Assembly (NCBI GenBank): GCA_050015895.1
Contig: JBEKAN010000284.1
Coordinates: forward strand, 1 to 9,193
Direction: 5' to 3'
DNA: 9,193 nucleotides
Source: JBEKOF01 sp050015895
GTDB lineage: Bacteria > Verrucomicrobiota > Verrucomicrobiia > Limisphaerales > Palsa-1400
Below, piece after piece: positions 1-7,091 of the stretch. Position numbers and translations under genes: made by a program. A model generated the notes under the pieces. It did no database searches and had not been told where the DNA came from. It worked only from the letters and a program-made list of their open reading frames with translations. The first letter of the stretch is position 1; each line of letters opens with the position of its first letter.

Positions 1-7
1 CGCCCAG

Positions 8-469
8 CTATGGCTTTTCGGTGGAGGGGGCGGGGTGGGGGGGCAAAGCGGCAAGCATGGCGTGCCAGGAGAGGATGGCGCACTTGACGCGCATCGGGAA
101 TTTATGGACGCCGCCCAGGGCGCACAGACTGCCCAGCGCATCCTCGTCGGCGCGGCCTGTGGCCAGCATTTGCTGGAAGTCGGTGAAATACTTTTGCGCC
201 TCGGCCACGGTCTTGCCTTTGATCGCCTCGGTCATCAGGGAGGCGGAGGCCTTGGAGATCGCGCAGCCGGCGCCCTGAAAACCGACGTCGGCAATCACGT
301 CCTTGTCGAGCTTGAGAAAGATGGTGAAATGATCGCCACAGAGCGGATTGTCGCCTTCGGCCTGGCGGTTGGCGCCCGGCACGACGCGGAAATTGCGCGG
401 GTTGCGGTTGTGGTCCAGAATCACCTCCTGATAAAGGTCGCTCAGGTCGTTGTTCGCGTCGTCGGGCAT
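8..469 (-). CDS. sufU: SufU-type Fe-S cluster assembly sulfurtransferase (NifU N-terminal/IscU-like fold)
   Basis: The 153-residue product has the SufU/IscU fold signature throughout. NPLCGD places Cys44 and Asp46, GAGCAIS places Cys69, and GGVHKFPMRVKCAILSW near residues 119-135 places Cys130. In SufU proteins these three Cys and the Asp bind Zn, and the protein accepts persulfide sulfur from the SufS cysteine desulfurase and passes it to SufBCD. The roughly 60-residue spacing between the second and third Cys is that of SufU, which carries an insertion relative to IscU. The C-terminal tail (about 140-153) is Pro/Ala-rich and probably disordered. The ATG at 469 is chosen because the family's N-terminal helix (DLYQEVILDHNRNPRN) starts just after it; no Shine-Dalgarno sequence precedes it. 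The gene lies 198 bp downstream of sufD on the same strand, without sufS between them. The TAG stop at 10-8 is complete. Confidence 0.94.
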   Translation of the reverse strand: MPDDANNDLSDLYQEVILDHNRNPRNFRVVPGANRQAEGDNPLCGDHFTIFLKLDKDVIADVGFQGAGCAISKASASLMTEAIKGKTVAEAQKYFTDFQQMLATGRADEDALGSLCALGGVHKFPMRVKCAILSWHAMLAALPPHPAPSTEKP

Positions 470-483
470 GATGGAAAATCACT

Positions 484-513
484 ATTGTGGATGGCGTGTC
501 TCGACACTGTCAA
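484..513 (-). promoter_or_regulatory. possible promoter for sufU
   Basis: Read on the minus strand, a perfect TTGACA (513-508) is followed after 18 bp by CACAAT (489-484), which matches four of six -10 bases. The sufU ATG lies at 469. The spacer contains the inverted repeat GTGTC-TC-GACAC (496-507), which could be an operator or chance. This would allow sufU to be transcribed separately from sufBCD, which fits the long gap between sufD and sufU. Promoter calls of this kind are weak without transcript data. Confidence 0.35.
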
Positions 514-528
514 CCATGGATGAAACGA

Positions 529-569
529 TCCCCTCTCCCTAACCCTCTCCCCGCTGCGCGGGGCGAGGG
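529..569. repeat. CCCTCTCCCTAACCC-type intergenic inverted repeat
   Basis: A C-rich stretch (ccctctcccta accctctcccc) leads into a hairpin: CCCTC-T-CCCCGC (543-554), loop TGC (555-557), GCGGGG-C-GAGGG (558-569), giving 11 paired bases and one T-C mismatch. From general knowledge, near-identical elements are scattered between genes in many unrelated bacterial genomes, as REP-like or small MITE-like sequences. It sits in the 198-bp gap between sufD and sufU and has no T-run, so it is not an ordinary intrinsic terminator. Copy number in this genome cannot be seen from one window. Confidence 0.6.
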
Positions 570-606
570 AAATGTCACGGCTCGCAGACAGAACAAATTA
601 CGGAAG

Positions 607-621
607 CGCACCAACGGTGCG
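607..621. other. short perfect hairpin downstream of sufD
   Basis: CGCACC (607-612), loop AAC, GGTGCG (616-621) form a perfect 6-bp stem about 47 bp beyond the sufD stop on the minus strand. There is no clear U-tract after it on that strand, so a termination or RNA-stabilising role is only possible. Together with the larger hairpin at 543-569 it may separate sufBCD from sufU. Confidence 0.3.
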
Positions 622-667
622 ACGAGTCTCGCCCTACCTTGCCCCTTGTCCCTGGCATTATGAGGTT

Positions 668-2067
668 TCACTCTTTGTCCTTGAATCGTTCGGTCAACAT
701 GAGGTTGAGGTGGGCGCGGACCGGCTCCAGAGGGATGCGCCCGACCACGTCGCTGGCGAAGGCGCGCACCATGATCTGCCGCGCGCGCTCCAGGCCGATG
801 CCGCGCGAGCGGAGGTAAAAAATCGCCTCCTCGTCAATCTGCCCGACCGTGGCGCCGTGGGTGCATTTGACGTCGTCGGCGAAAATCTCCAACTGCGGTT
901 TGGTGTCAATGACCGCCTCGTCGGAGAGGAGGAGGTTGCGGTTGGTTTGTTTGGCGTTGGTTTTTTGGGCGTCCTGCCGCACAAAGATCTTCCCGTTGAA
1001 CACGCCCTGGGCGCGCCCCGACAAGACGCCGTGATAGAACTCGTGGCTTTCGCAGCGCGGCTTGGCGTGGTCCACGATAGTGTGATGGTCCACGCGCTGA
1101 TCGCCGTGGGCCAGATAGAGGCCGTTGAGAAGGCAGTGGCCGCCCTCGCCTTGGAACAGGGTTTGAATCTGGTGGCGGCTCAGGTGCGCGCCGGTGGAGA
1201 TGGAGTGCGAGGTCCAGCGGCCGCCCCGGCCCTGCCGCGCGGCGATGTGGGCGATGTGAAAGGCGCGCCGGCCCTCCTCCTGGATTTTGCAATGATCCAT
1301 ACGGGCCTCGTCGCCCACGACCAGTTCCGTCACCGCGTTGGTGAAGCTTTGGCCGTCGGCCAGGGTGGCGTAAGTCTCCAAGATCTTCATCTCGCTGCCC
1401 GGCCCGGCCACGATCAAGTTGCGGACATGGGCGGTCGCCCCCGCCTCGGCCGCGGTGGCGATGAAGAGCAGATGCACCGGTTGGGCGACGGCCCCGCCCG
1501 CGGCGGCGCGGACCAGCGCGCCGTCCTGAAAGAACGCCGTGTTCAACGCGGTGAAAACATTCGCCTCGTCGCCCGCGCAATGGGTCAAATGCGGCTCCAG
1601 CCCGGGCGCGCCGCCGGCCAGCGCCGCCCGCAGACTGCCGGCCTCGACTCCGGCCCCCGGCGCGGGCAGCGACGAAAGCTCCGCGCAAAAACGCCCGTCC
1701 ACAAACACCAGCCGCCAGCATTCCAGGCCGAAAGTGAACGGAGCGATCTCCTGCCGTGTCAACCGGCGCGCCGGGGCGGCGACCGGGTGCAGCGGCAATT
1801 TCAGAATGGGTGTGACGCGCGTGAAGCGCCATTCCTCGTTCTGCGTGGTGGGAAAATCGAGCCTGGCGGCGCGCGCCAGCGCGGCCTGGCGGCGCGACTG
1901 GAGCCAGGCCGGGCCGGGAGCGGGTTCGCCCTTGTCAAAAGCGGCCAGCACTTCCGCCATGCCCAGGGCGGCCCGCGCCGGGCCGGGGTCGCCAATGGAG
2001 GCCGCGATAGAGGGCCGCGCCGGGCGTGGCGGCGCCTGCTCTTTGGATGGGTCCAAGGTGTGGGTCA

Positions 2068-2071
<4 letters not shown>
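668..2071 (-). CDS. sufD: Fe-S cluster assembly protein SufD
   Basis: The 467-residue product is SufD, the non-catalytic partner of SufB in the cytoplasmic SufBC2D scaffold. It is needed for iron entry and stable complex formation in the SUF pathway. The N-terminal half (about 30-200) is the helical and variable part, with the QNEEWRFTRVTPI segment at 77-89 typical of SufD. The C-terminal beta-helix core runs from about 215 to 415 and contains HHTIVDHAKPRCESHEFYHGVLSG and ADDVKCTHGATVG. His405 in the latter aligns by motif with E. coli SufD His360 at the SufB-SufD interface. The C-terminal helical part (RSRGIGLERARQIM onward) completes the family. At 467 residues it is longer than E. coli SufD (423), with extra Ala/Pro-rich sequence at the N-terminus. 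The ATG (2071-2069) overlaps the sufC stop in an ATGA arrangement, so translation is probably coupled. Confidence 0.96.
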
Positions 2072-2844
<773 letters not shown>

Positions 2845-2894
2845 GTGTTGCGATGTCAGAATGAGTGTTGAATTGTGATTCGAGGGAAGGCGGC

Positions 2895-4340
2895 TCAGCC
2901 CACGCTGCCTTCCAAGCTGATGCCCAGCAGCTTTTGCGCTTCCACGGCGAATTCCATGGGCAACTGCTTGAACACCTCCTTGCAGTAGCCGTTGACGATC
3001 ATGTTCACGGCGTCCTGCGTGGAAATGCCCCGCTGGTTGCAATAAAAAATCTGGTCCTCGCCGATCTTGGAGGTCGAGGCCTCGTGCTCGACGCGGGACG
3101 AGCTGTTCTTGACTTCCACGTACGGGAAAGTATGCGCCCCGCAACGGTCTCCGAGCAACAACGAATCGCACTGGGAATAATTGCGCGAGTTGGTCGCGCC
3201 GGGGGTGATTTTGACCAGGCCGCGATAACTGTTCTGGCCGCGGCCCGCCGAGATGCCCTTGGAGACAATGGTGCTGGTGGTGTTGCGGCCGATGTGGGTC
3301 ATCTTGGTGCCGGTGTCCGCCTGCTGGCGATGGTTGACCAGTGCCACCGAATAGAACTCGCCCACCGAATTGTCCCCCTGCAAGAGCACGCTGGGATATT
3401 TCCAGGTGATGGACGAGCCGGTCTCCACCTGGGTCCAGGAGATTTTGGAGTTGCGCCCGGCGCATTTGCCCCGCTTGGTGACGAAATTGTAAATGCCGCC
3501 CTTGCCGTCCGCGTCGCCCGGATACCAGTTTTGCACGGTGGAATACTTGATCTGCGCGTTGTCCAGCGCGATCAGCTCCACCACCGCCGCGTGCAACTGG
3601 TTGGTGTCGCGCATCGGCGCCGTGCAGCCTTCCAGATAGCTAACCTGGCTGCCTTCGTCGGCGATGAGGAGGGTGCGCTCGAACTGGCCGCTGCCGGCGG
3701 TGTTGATGCGGAAGTAGGTGGAAAGCTCCATCGGGCACCGCACACCCTTGGGAATGTAGCAAAAGGAGCCGTCGCTGAACACCGCGGAATTCAGCGCGGC
3801 GAAGAAATTGTCGCCGGGCGGCACGACGGACCCCAGATATTTCCTGACCAGATCGGGATGATCCCGCACCGCGTCGCTGAAGGAGCAAAAAATAATCCCC
3901 TGGCGGCCCAGTTCCTCCTTGAACGTGGTGGCGACCGAGACGCTGTCCAGCACCGCGTCCACGGCCACGCCGGAGAGGCGTTTTTGCTCATCGAGCGGAA
4001 TGCCCAGTTTTTCGAAGACCTTGCGCGTTTCCGGGTCCACCTCGTCCATGCTGCCCAGGACCTTTTTGGGCTTGGCCGCGGCGTAATAGATGTAGGACTG
4101 ATAATCAATGGGCGGGTAGTTCACGTTGGGCCAATGCGGCTCGGTCATGGTGGTCCAGTGGCGGTAAGCTTTGAGACGCCAGTCGAGCAGGAAATCCGGC
4201 TCGCCCTTCTTGGCGGAGATGCGGCGAACGATCTCCTCGCTCAACCCCGGCTCGAAGGCCTCGGTCTCAATATCGCTGGCGAAGCCGTATTTGTACTCGG
4301 AATTGACAAAACTTTCCACCGTGTCTGTTGTTGCGTCCAT
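2895..4340 (-). CDS. sufB: Fe-S cluster assembly scaffold protein SufB
   Basis: The 481-residue product is SufB, the scaffold subunit on which the Fe-S cluster is built in the SufBC2D complex. The order is as in the family: an N-terminal helical region (about 1-140, with KYGFASDIETEAFEPGLSEE), a long beta-helix core, and a strongly conserved C-terminal part. Cys391 in SQCDSLLLGD aligns by motif spacing with E. coli SufB Cys405, the sulfur-accepting residue. Glu420 in RVEHEAST aligns with E. coli Glu434. Further conserved blocks are GAHTFPYVEV, KIGEDQIFYCNQRGIS and the C-terminal EFAVEAQKLLGISLEGSVG. Length matches the usual 460-500 residues. It is the first gene of the operon. The ATG at 4340 follows a promoter and operator but no Shine-Dalgarno sequence, leaving an estimated leader of about 28 nt. 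Confidence 0.98.
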   Translation of the reverse strand: MDATTDTVESFVNSEYKYGFASDIETEAFEPGLSEEIVRRISAKKGEPDFLLDWRLKAYRHWTTMTEPHWPNVNYPPIDYQSYIYYAAAKPKKVLGSMDEVDPETRKVFEKLGIPLDEQKRLSGVAVDAVLDSVSVATTFKEELGRQGIIFCSFSDAVRDHPDLVRKYLGSVVPPGDNFFAALNSAVFSDGSFCYIPKGVRCPMELSTYFRINTAGSGQFERTLLIADEGSQVSYLEGCTAPMRDTNQLHAAVVELIALDNAQIKYSTVQNWYPGDADGKGGIYNFVTKRGKCAGRNSKISWTQVETGSSITWKYPSVLLQGDNSVGEFYSVALVNHRQQADTGTKMTHIGRNTTSTIVSKGISAGRGQNSYRGLVKITPGATNSRNYSQCDSLLLGDRCGAHTFPYVEVKNSSSRVEHEASTSKIGEDQIFYCNQRGISTQDAVNMIVNGYCKEVFKQLPMEFAVEAQKLLGISLEGSVG

Positions 4341-4348
4341 AGTTTGGA

Positions 4349-4373
4349 TAATCGGACAAAATGAGTCCGGTTA
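4349..4373 (-). promoter_or_regulatory. palindromic operator of the suf operon, IscR type 1/Rrf2-like
   Basis: A 25-bp inverted repeat lies just upstream of sufB: TAATCGGAC (4349-4357), a 7-bp centre (4358-4364), and GTCCGGTTA (4365-4373), with 8 of 9 arm positions complementary. Its total length and the CCxGACT-like half-site resemble the IscR type 1 site used by Rrf2-family Fe-S sensors. That resemblance is from memory of the consensus and is inference. It begins one base downstream of the predicted -10 and spans the expected transcription start, which is a position for repression. No Rrf2 regulator gene is visible in the window. Confidence 0.7.
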
Positions 4374-4374
4374 C

Positions 4375-4402
4375 ATAATAGGCCAGCGGGGGAGAATGTC
4401 AA
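4375..4402 (-). promoter_or_regulatory. sigma70-like promoter of sufBCD
   Basis: On the minus strand a perfect TTGACA (4402-4397) is followed after 16 bp by TATTAT (4380-4375), five of six -10 consensus bases. The expected start of transcription, near 4368, falls inside the palindromic operator at 4349-4373, and the sufB ATG is at 4340. The agreement of promoter, operator and gene start makes this the best supported promoter in the window. Confidence 0.7.
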
Positions 4403-4429
4403 ATTCGCTCCGTCCCAAATGAAGTGGTC

Positions 4430-4588
4430 TCAGCGAGCAGGCCGCGTTTTCCTGGTGGAACGCCTGCCCCTGCCGCCACGAACCGCTTTTAGAAGGTCCG
4501 GGTCCATTGGTGGAAACACTCTGCCTTCCAGTTTTTCAAGCACCTCGCCGCAGGTGTTGGCACTGTCGGGCAGATCCTGCATTAACAT
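4430..4588 (-). CDS. possible small ORF, 52 residues, unknown function
   Basis: An open frame directly downstream of the two-helix membrane protein encodes MLMQDLPDSANTCGEVLEKL followed by GRVFPPMDPDLLKAVRGG and a basic tail (RGRRSTRKTRPAR). The ATG at 4588 is one choice. A TTG at 4612-4610, overlapping the previous gene's TGA stop, is another and would give a coupled protein eight residues longer. The acidic N-terminal half and strongly basic C-terminus look protein-like, and the frame ends shortly before the suf promoter. I recognise no family. It could equally be non-coding 3' sequence of the upstream transcript. No Shine-Dalgarno sequence is evident. Confidence 0.27.
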   Translation of the reverse strand: MLMQDLPDSANTCGEVLEKLEGRVFPPMDPDLLKAVRGGRGRRSTRKTRPAR

Positions 4589-4608
4589 TTTGCGCACTTG
4601 GGTGGGTT

Positions 4609-4998
4609 TCAAGCAATTTTGGCGGGCGTGGGGGTCTGGGATTGCCGGGCATCGAGCAATTTCAAGAGAAGCATGCGGTTGGTGTTGCCATGCCAATCAA
4701 TGACGGCCTTGACAATGCAAAACGCCGAAACGCAAACCATAAGTAGGCATTGGGGCCAAAACATGGCAAACAACAACGTACGGCTGGCAAACGAAATACC
4801 AGCAAAAGAAGGATCGCGGTGAGAGGAGATCTCATCCTCTGGACTGAGCAACATCTGTTGCAACAAAACCACTAAAACGAGTGTGCAGGCGGCGCTGAAT
4901 ATGCCCGCCCCCAGCGCATACCAACGCATTCGCGGCCATAGGCGCTCCTGCTTTCGCAAGCGTTCAATCTGCTTCAACTCACTGGGCGTAAGATCCAT
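4609..4998 (-). CDS. small two-helix membrane protein, unknown function
   Basis: The 129-residue product has a charged N-terminus (MDLTPSELKQIERLRKQERL), a hydrophobic segment at about 27-51, a polar stretch with acidic and His/Arg residues at 52-73, a second hydrophobic segment at about 74-100, and a polar C-terminal tail of about 29 residues. The segments fit an inner-membrane hairpin. I do not recognise a family, and no catalytic motif is visible. The composition (alternating charged and hydrophobic blocks, sensible helix lengths) supports a real gene. It lies 98 bp downstream of ruvB on the same strand and may have its own -10 (TACAAT, 5018-5013), though a shared transcript with ruvB is possible. 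Third-position GC appears lower than in suf or ruvB, so it may be a lineage-specific or acquired gene. No Shine-Dalgarno sequence precedes the ATG. Confidence 0.65.
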   Translation of the reverse strand: MDLTPSELKQIERLRKQERLWPRMRWYALGAGIFSAACTLVLVVLLQQMLLSPEDEISSHRDPSFAGISFASRTLLFAMFWPQCLLMVCVSAFCIVKAVIDWHGNTNRMLLLKLLDARQSQTPTPAKIA

Positions 4999-5096
4999 AT
5001 CGTGCGCGCGTCATTGTAGAGCGAGCCAAACTTAACGCACGTTGCGAGGGCGGGCAAGGAAACAAAAAGAGCCGGTGTTGTTGGAAAGTCGATTTG

Positions 5097-6116
5097 TCAA
5101 AGCAAGCGCGACTGGGTTCCACCCGACGGCTTCAAACCCAGCTTCTTGTAGCTCAACTCGGTCGCCACGCGGCCTTGCGGAGTGCGGTTGAGAAAGCCCT
5201 CCATGATGAGGAACGGCTCATAGACTTCCTCCAGGGTGTCCGGCTCCTCGCCGACAGCCACCGCCAGCGACCCCAGCCCCACCGGGCCGCCGGCGAATTT
5301 ATGCACGATGGTCTCCAAGATCCGCTTGTCCATCTCGTCCAGCCCGTTTTGATCAATCGCCAGCATCGCCAGCGCCTGGTCGGCCACCGCCGCCGTGATC
5401 CTGCCGTCGCCGCGCACCTGCGCGTAGTCGCGCACCCGGCGCAGGAGGTTGTTGGCGATGCGCGGGGTGCCGCGGCTGCGCCGGGCGATCTCCCGCGCCC
5501 CCTGCTCCTCCATCGTCACCTCCAGCAAATTGGCGGAGCGCGCGACAATTTTCTGGAGTTGATCGGCGTGGTAGTAATCCAGCCGCTCGCGGATGGGAAA
5601 GCGCGTCAGCAGCGGCGCGGTCAGAAGCCCGCTGCGCGTCGTCGCGCCAATGAGGGTGAAGCGCGGCAGATTCAGGCGCACGCTGCGCGCGTTGGGTCCC
5701 GAGTCAATGATGATGTCCAGCTTGAAATCCTCCATCGCCGGATAGAGATATTCCTCGATGGTTTTTTGCAGGCGGTGGATTTCGTCAATGAAGAGCACTT
5801 CGCCCTCCTCCAGATTGGTGAGCAGCCCGGCGAGGTCGCCGGCCTTTTCGATGGCCGGTCCGCTGGTGCATTTGAGGCTGACGCCCATGCTTTTGGCGAT
5901 GATGTGGGCGAGGGTGGTCTTCCCCAGGCCCGGCGGACCGCTGAAGAGCAGATGATCCAGCGCCTCGCCGCGTTGTTTGGCGGCCTGCACGGCGATCTCC
6001 AGCCGTTCCTTCAAATTGTCCTGCCCGGTGAACTCGGAAAACATGGACGGCCGCAGCGTCATTTCCAACGCGGCGTCCGGCTTGGCCAGCACATCCGAAA
6101 TCATTCGATCCGCCAT
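5097..6116 (-). CDS. ruvB: Holliday junction branch migration ATPase RuvB
   Basis: The 339-residue product is RuvB, the hexameric AAA+ motor that drives branch migration of Holliday junctions with RuvA, before RuvC cuts them. Domains in order are an AAA+ large domain with Walker A GPPGLGKTT (60-68), Walker B LFIDEIH (108-114), sensor 1 GATTR (157-161) and the arginine-finger region LLTRFPIRE (Arg172); a small domain with sensor 2 GTPRIANN (216-223, Arg219); and a C-terminal winged helix (about 257-330, GPVGLGSLAVAVGEE and EGFLNRTPQGR) that contacts DNA. Length is typical. The start is ATG 6116. A second in-frame ATG at 6104 (residue 5) has GGCGGA shortly upstream and is a possible alternative. 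ruvA and ruvC are not adjacent, which is common outside the Proteobacteria. Confidence 0.98.
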   Translation of the reverse strand: MADRMISDVLAKPDAALEMTLRPSMFSEFTGQDNLKERLEIAVQAAKQRGEALDHLLFSGPPGLGKTTLAHIIAKSMGVSLKCTSGPAIEKAGDLAGLLTNLEEGEVLFIDEIHRLQKTIEEYLYPAMEDFKLDIIIDSGPNARSVRLNLPRFTLIGATTRSGLLTAPLLTRFPIRERLDYYHADQLQKIVARSANLLEVTMEEQGAREIARRSRGTPRIANNLLRRVRDYAQVRGDGRITAAVADQALAMLAIDQNGLDEMDKRILETIVHKFAGGPVGLGSLAVAVGEEPDTLEEVYEPFLIMEGFLNRTPQGRVATELSYKKLGLKPSGGTQSRLL

Positions 6117-6251
6117 TCCCCAAGCATGGGCAAGCCCGGCGGGAGCGACAAGGGAAAAGCGGGGCGGAAAATTGTGGATGGCGGTTTTGAGTCGGAGATC
6201 TTAACCTTGAACGTGATCTAGTCGCCTCATGCCCTCCGAGGGCGGGACGGG

Positions 6252-6269
6252 GATTATGATTAAGATTAG
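6252..6269. repeat. three tandem GATTA-hexamers
   Basis: GATTAT, GATTAA and GATTAG follow each other without gaps. A related GGTTAAGATC string, seen on the minus strand, lies about 50 bp to the left (near 6197-6206). Short degenerate arrays of this hexamer occur between genes in some Verrucomicrobia as I recall, but I cannot confirm that here. Confidence 0.4.
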
Positions 6270-6275
6270 CCAACA

Positions 6276-6291
6276 CCTCCTGCGAAGGAGG
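6276..6291. other. hairpin with GCGA tetraloop
   Basis: CCTCCT (6276-6281), GCGA loop, AGGAGG (6286-6291) form a perfect 6-bp stem closed by a GNRA-type loop. The 3' arm is also an anti-Shine-Dalgarno complement (AGGAGG), but no start codon stands at the right distance. There is no T-run after it on the plus strand, so it is not a clear terminator. Confidence 0.35.
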
Positions 6292-6362
6292 CTCATTATT
6301 TAAGAAACTGGAGCGATTTGGGGCATCGGGTTCATATAAGTTTGCAAAAAATGGATCGTTGA

Positions 6363-7052
6363 TTATCAACAACTTACAATGTTGTCAACAAACCCGCCGG
6401 CCTGGCCTGCCATCCCACCAAGGGCGACCAGTTTTCCAGCCTCATCAGCCGGGTGCGCCTTTATCTGGGCGCCGGCGGACACCTGATCAACCGCCTGGAC
6501 CGCGAAACCAGCGGCGTGACCGTCGCCGCCAAAAACCCCGCCGCCGCCGGCGCGTTGGGCAAACTGTGGGAGAGCCGCGGCGTGGAGAAAGAATATCTTG
6601 CAATTGTCCACGGCGCGCTCCGGGAGGAATCCGCGGTCATTGAGCTGGCGCTGGGCAAGGATGAGAAAAGCCGGATCGCCATCAAGGATTGCGTCCGCGC
6701 GGACGGGGCGGCGGCGCGGACGGAGGTTTTTGTGGAGCGCCGTTTTTGCCGGGGCGGGCGTGATTTTTCCCTGCTGCGCGCGCGGCCGCGGACGGGGCGC
6801 AAACATCAAATTCGCATCCATTTGGCCGCCATTGGGCATCCTGTGGTGGGGGACAAACTTTACGGCGGGAACGAGGATTTGTATCTGGCGTTGGTCCAAG
6901 ACCGGCTGACAGCCGGGCAGCGCCAGGAGTTGATGCTGCCCAACCACGCGCTCCACGCCCATTGGATCCAGCTCCCCTGGCGCGGGGAAGAGAAGACCTT
7001 CCGCGCCCCGCCGAACGAGGATTTCCAGACATTTGCGCGGGTGCCGACTTGA
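6363..7052 (+). CDS. RluA-family pseudouridine synthase, 5' end disrupted or start unclear
   Basis: The protein converts uridine to pseudouridine in RNA. Family motifs are clear: VVNKPAGL (codons 6381-6404), GHLINRLDRETSGVTV with the catalytic Asp at 6498-6500, EKEYLAIVHG, DGAAARTEV and RPRTGRKHQIRIHLAAIGHPVVGDKLYG. The C-terminus ends normally at TGA 7052. About 230 residues are open, without room for an N-terminal S4 domain, so this is an RluA-like rather than RluD-like form. Substrate rRNA or tRNA site is unknown. The 5' end is odd: the frame opens after a TGA at 6360-6362, and no ATG, GTG or TTG occurs before GTG 6453, which lies inside the conserved domain and would remove VVNKPAGL. An in-frame ATG at 6351 reads Met-Asp-Arg-stop straight into the frame. 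A nonsense change, a one-base frameshift near 6378-6384, or a sequencing error would explain this. The coordinate given is the start of the open frame, not a proven start codon. Confidence 0.8.
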   Translation, partial: LSTTYNVVNKPAGLACHPTKGDQFSSLISRVRLYLGAGGHLINRLDRETSGVTVAAKNPAAAGALGKLWESRGVEKEYLAIVHGALREESAVIELALGKDEKSRIAIKDCVRADGAAARTEVFVERRFCRGGRDFSLLRARPRTGRKHQIRIHLAAIGHPVVGDKLYGGNEDLYLALVQDRLTAGQRQELMLPNHALHAHWIQLPWRGEEKTFRAPPNEDFQTFARVPT

Positions 7053-7057
7053 GGCGT

Positions 7058-7086
7058 TTGCGGAAAGCCCCTGATGGCGTTATATT
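7058..7086 (+). promoter_or_regulatory. possible promoter of the repeat protein gene
   Basis: TTGCGG (7058-7063), a 17-bp spacer and TATATT (7081-7086) form a plausible sigma70-like pair. Transcription would start near 7092, at or next to the ATG chosen for the gene, so the message may be leaderless. The gene has no Shine-Dalgarno sequence, which fits. Evidence is pattern match only. Confidence 0.35.
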
Positions 7087-7091
7087 TAGCC

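Larger units (their letters stand above)
6117..6350. other. intergenic region between ruvB and the pseudouridine synthase
   Basis: This divergent-promoter region holds no convincing gene. It contains a hairpin GCCCT-CCG-AGGGC (6231-6243), a short tandem of GATTA-based hexamers (6252-6269), and a hairpin CCTCCT-GCGA-AGGAGG (6276-6291). Both the leftward ruvB promoter and the rightward promoter of the pseudouridine synthase should lie here, but I cannot pick out either with confidence. A TATAAG at 6335-6340 is a possible rightward -10. Confidence 0.5.

Noticed and set aside
2845..3465. Upstream extension of the sufC frame to a 465-residue protein
   Set aside because: The extra 207 residues lie antiparallel-free but out of frame inside sufB, are Arg/Gln/His-rich and show no homology; SufC begins at ATG 2844.
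2865..4364. 499-residue plus-strand ORF opposite sufB
   Set aside because: Antisense shadow of SufB, without any recognisable domain.
5060..5096. Intrinsic terminator after ruvB
   Set aside because: A CTTTTTG run is present on the minus strand, but no stable stem precedes it.
5094..6221. 375-residue plus-strand ORF opposite ruvB
   Set aside because: Antisense shadow of RuvB, His/Arg/Gln-rich with no domain.
6360..6362. TGA read as an amino acid (alternative genetic code or selenocysteine)
   Set aside because: Other genes in the window terminate at TGA at family-typical ends, and no downstream SECIS-like hairpin is evident within the first codons.
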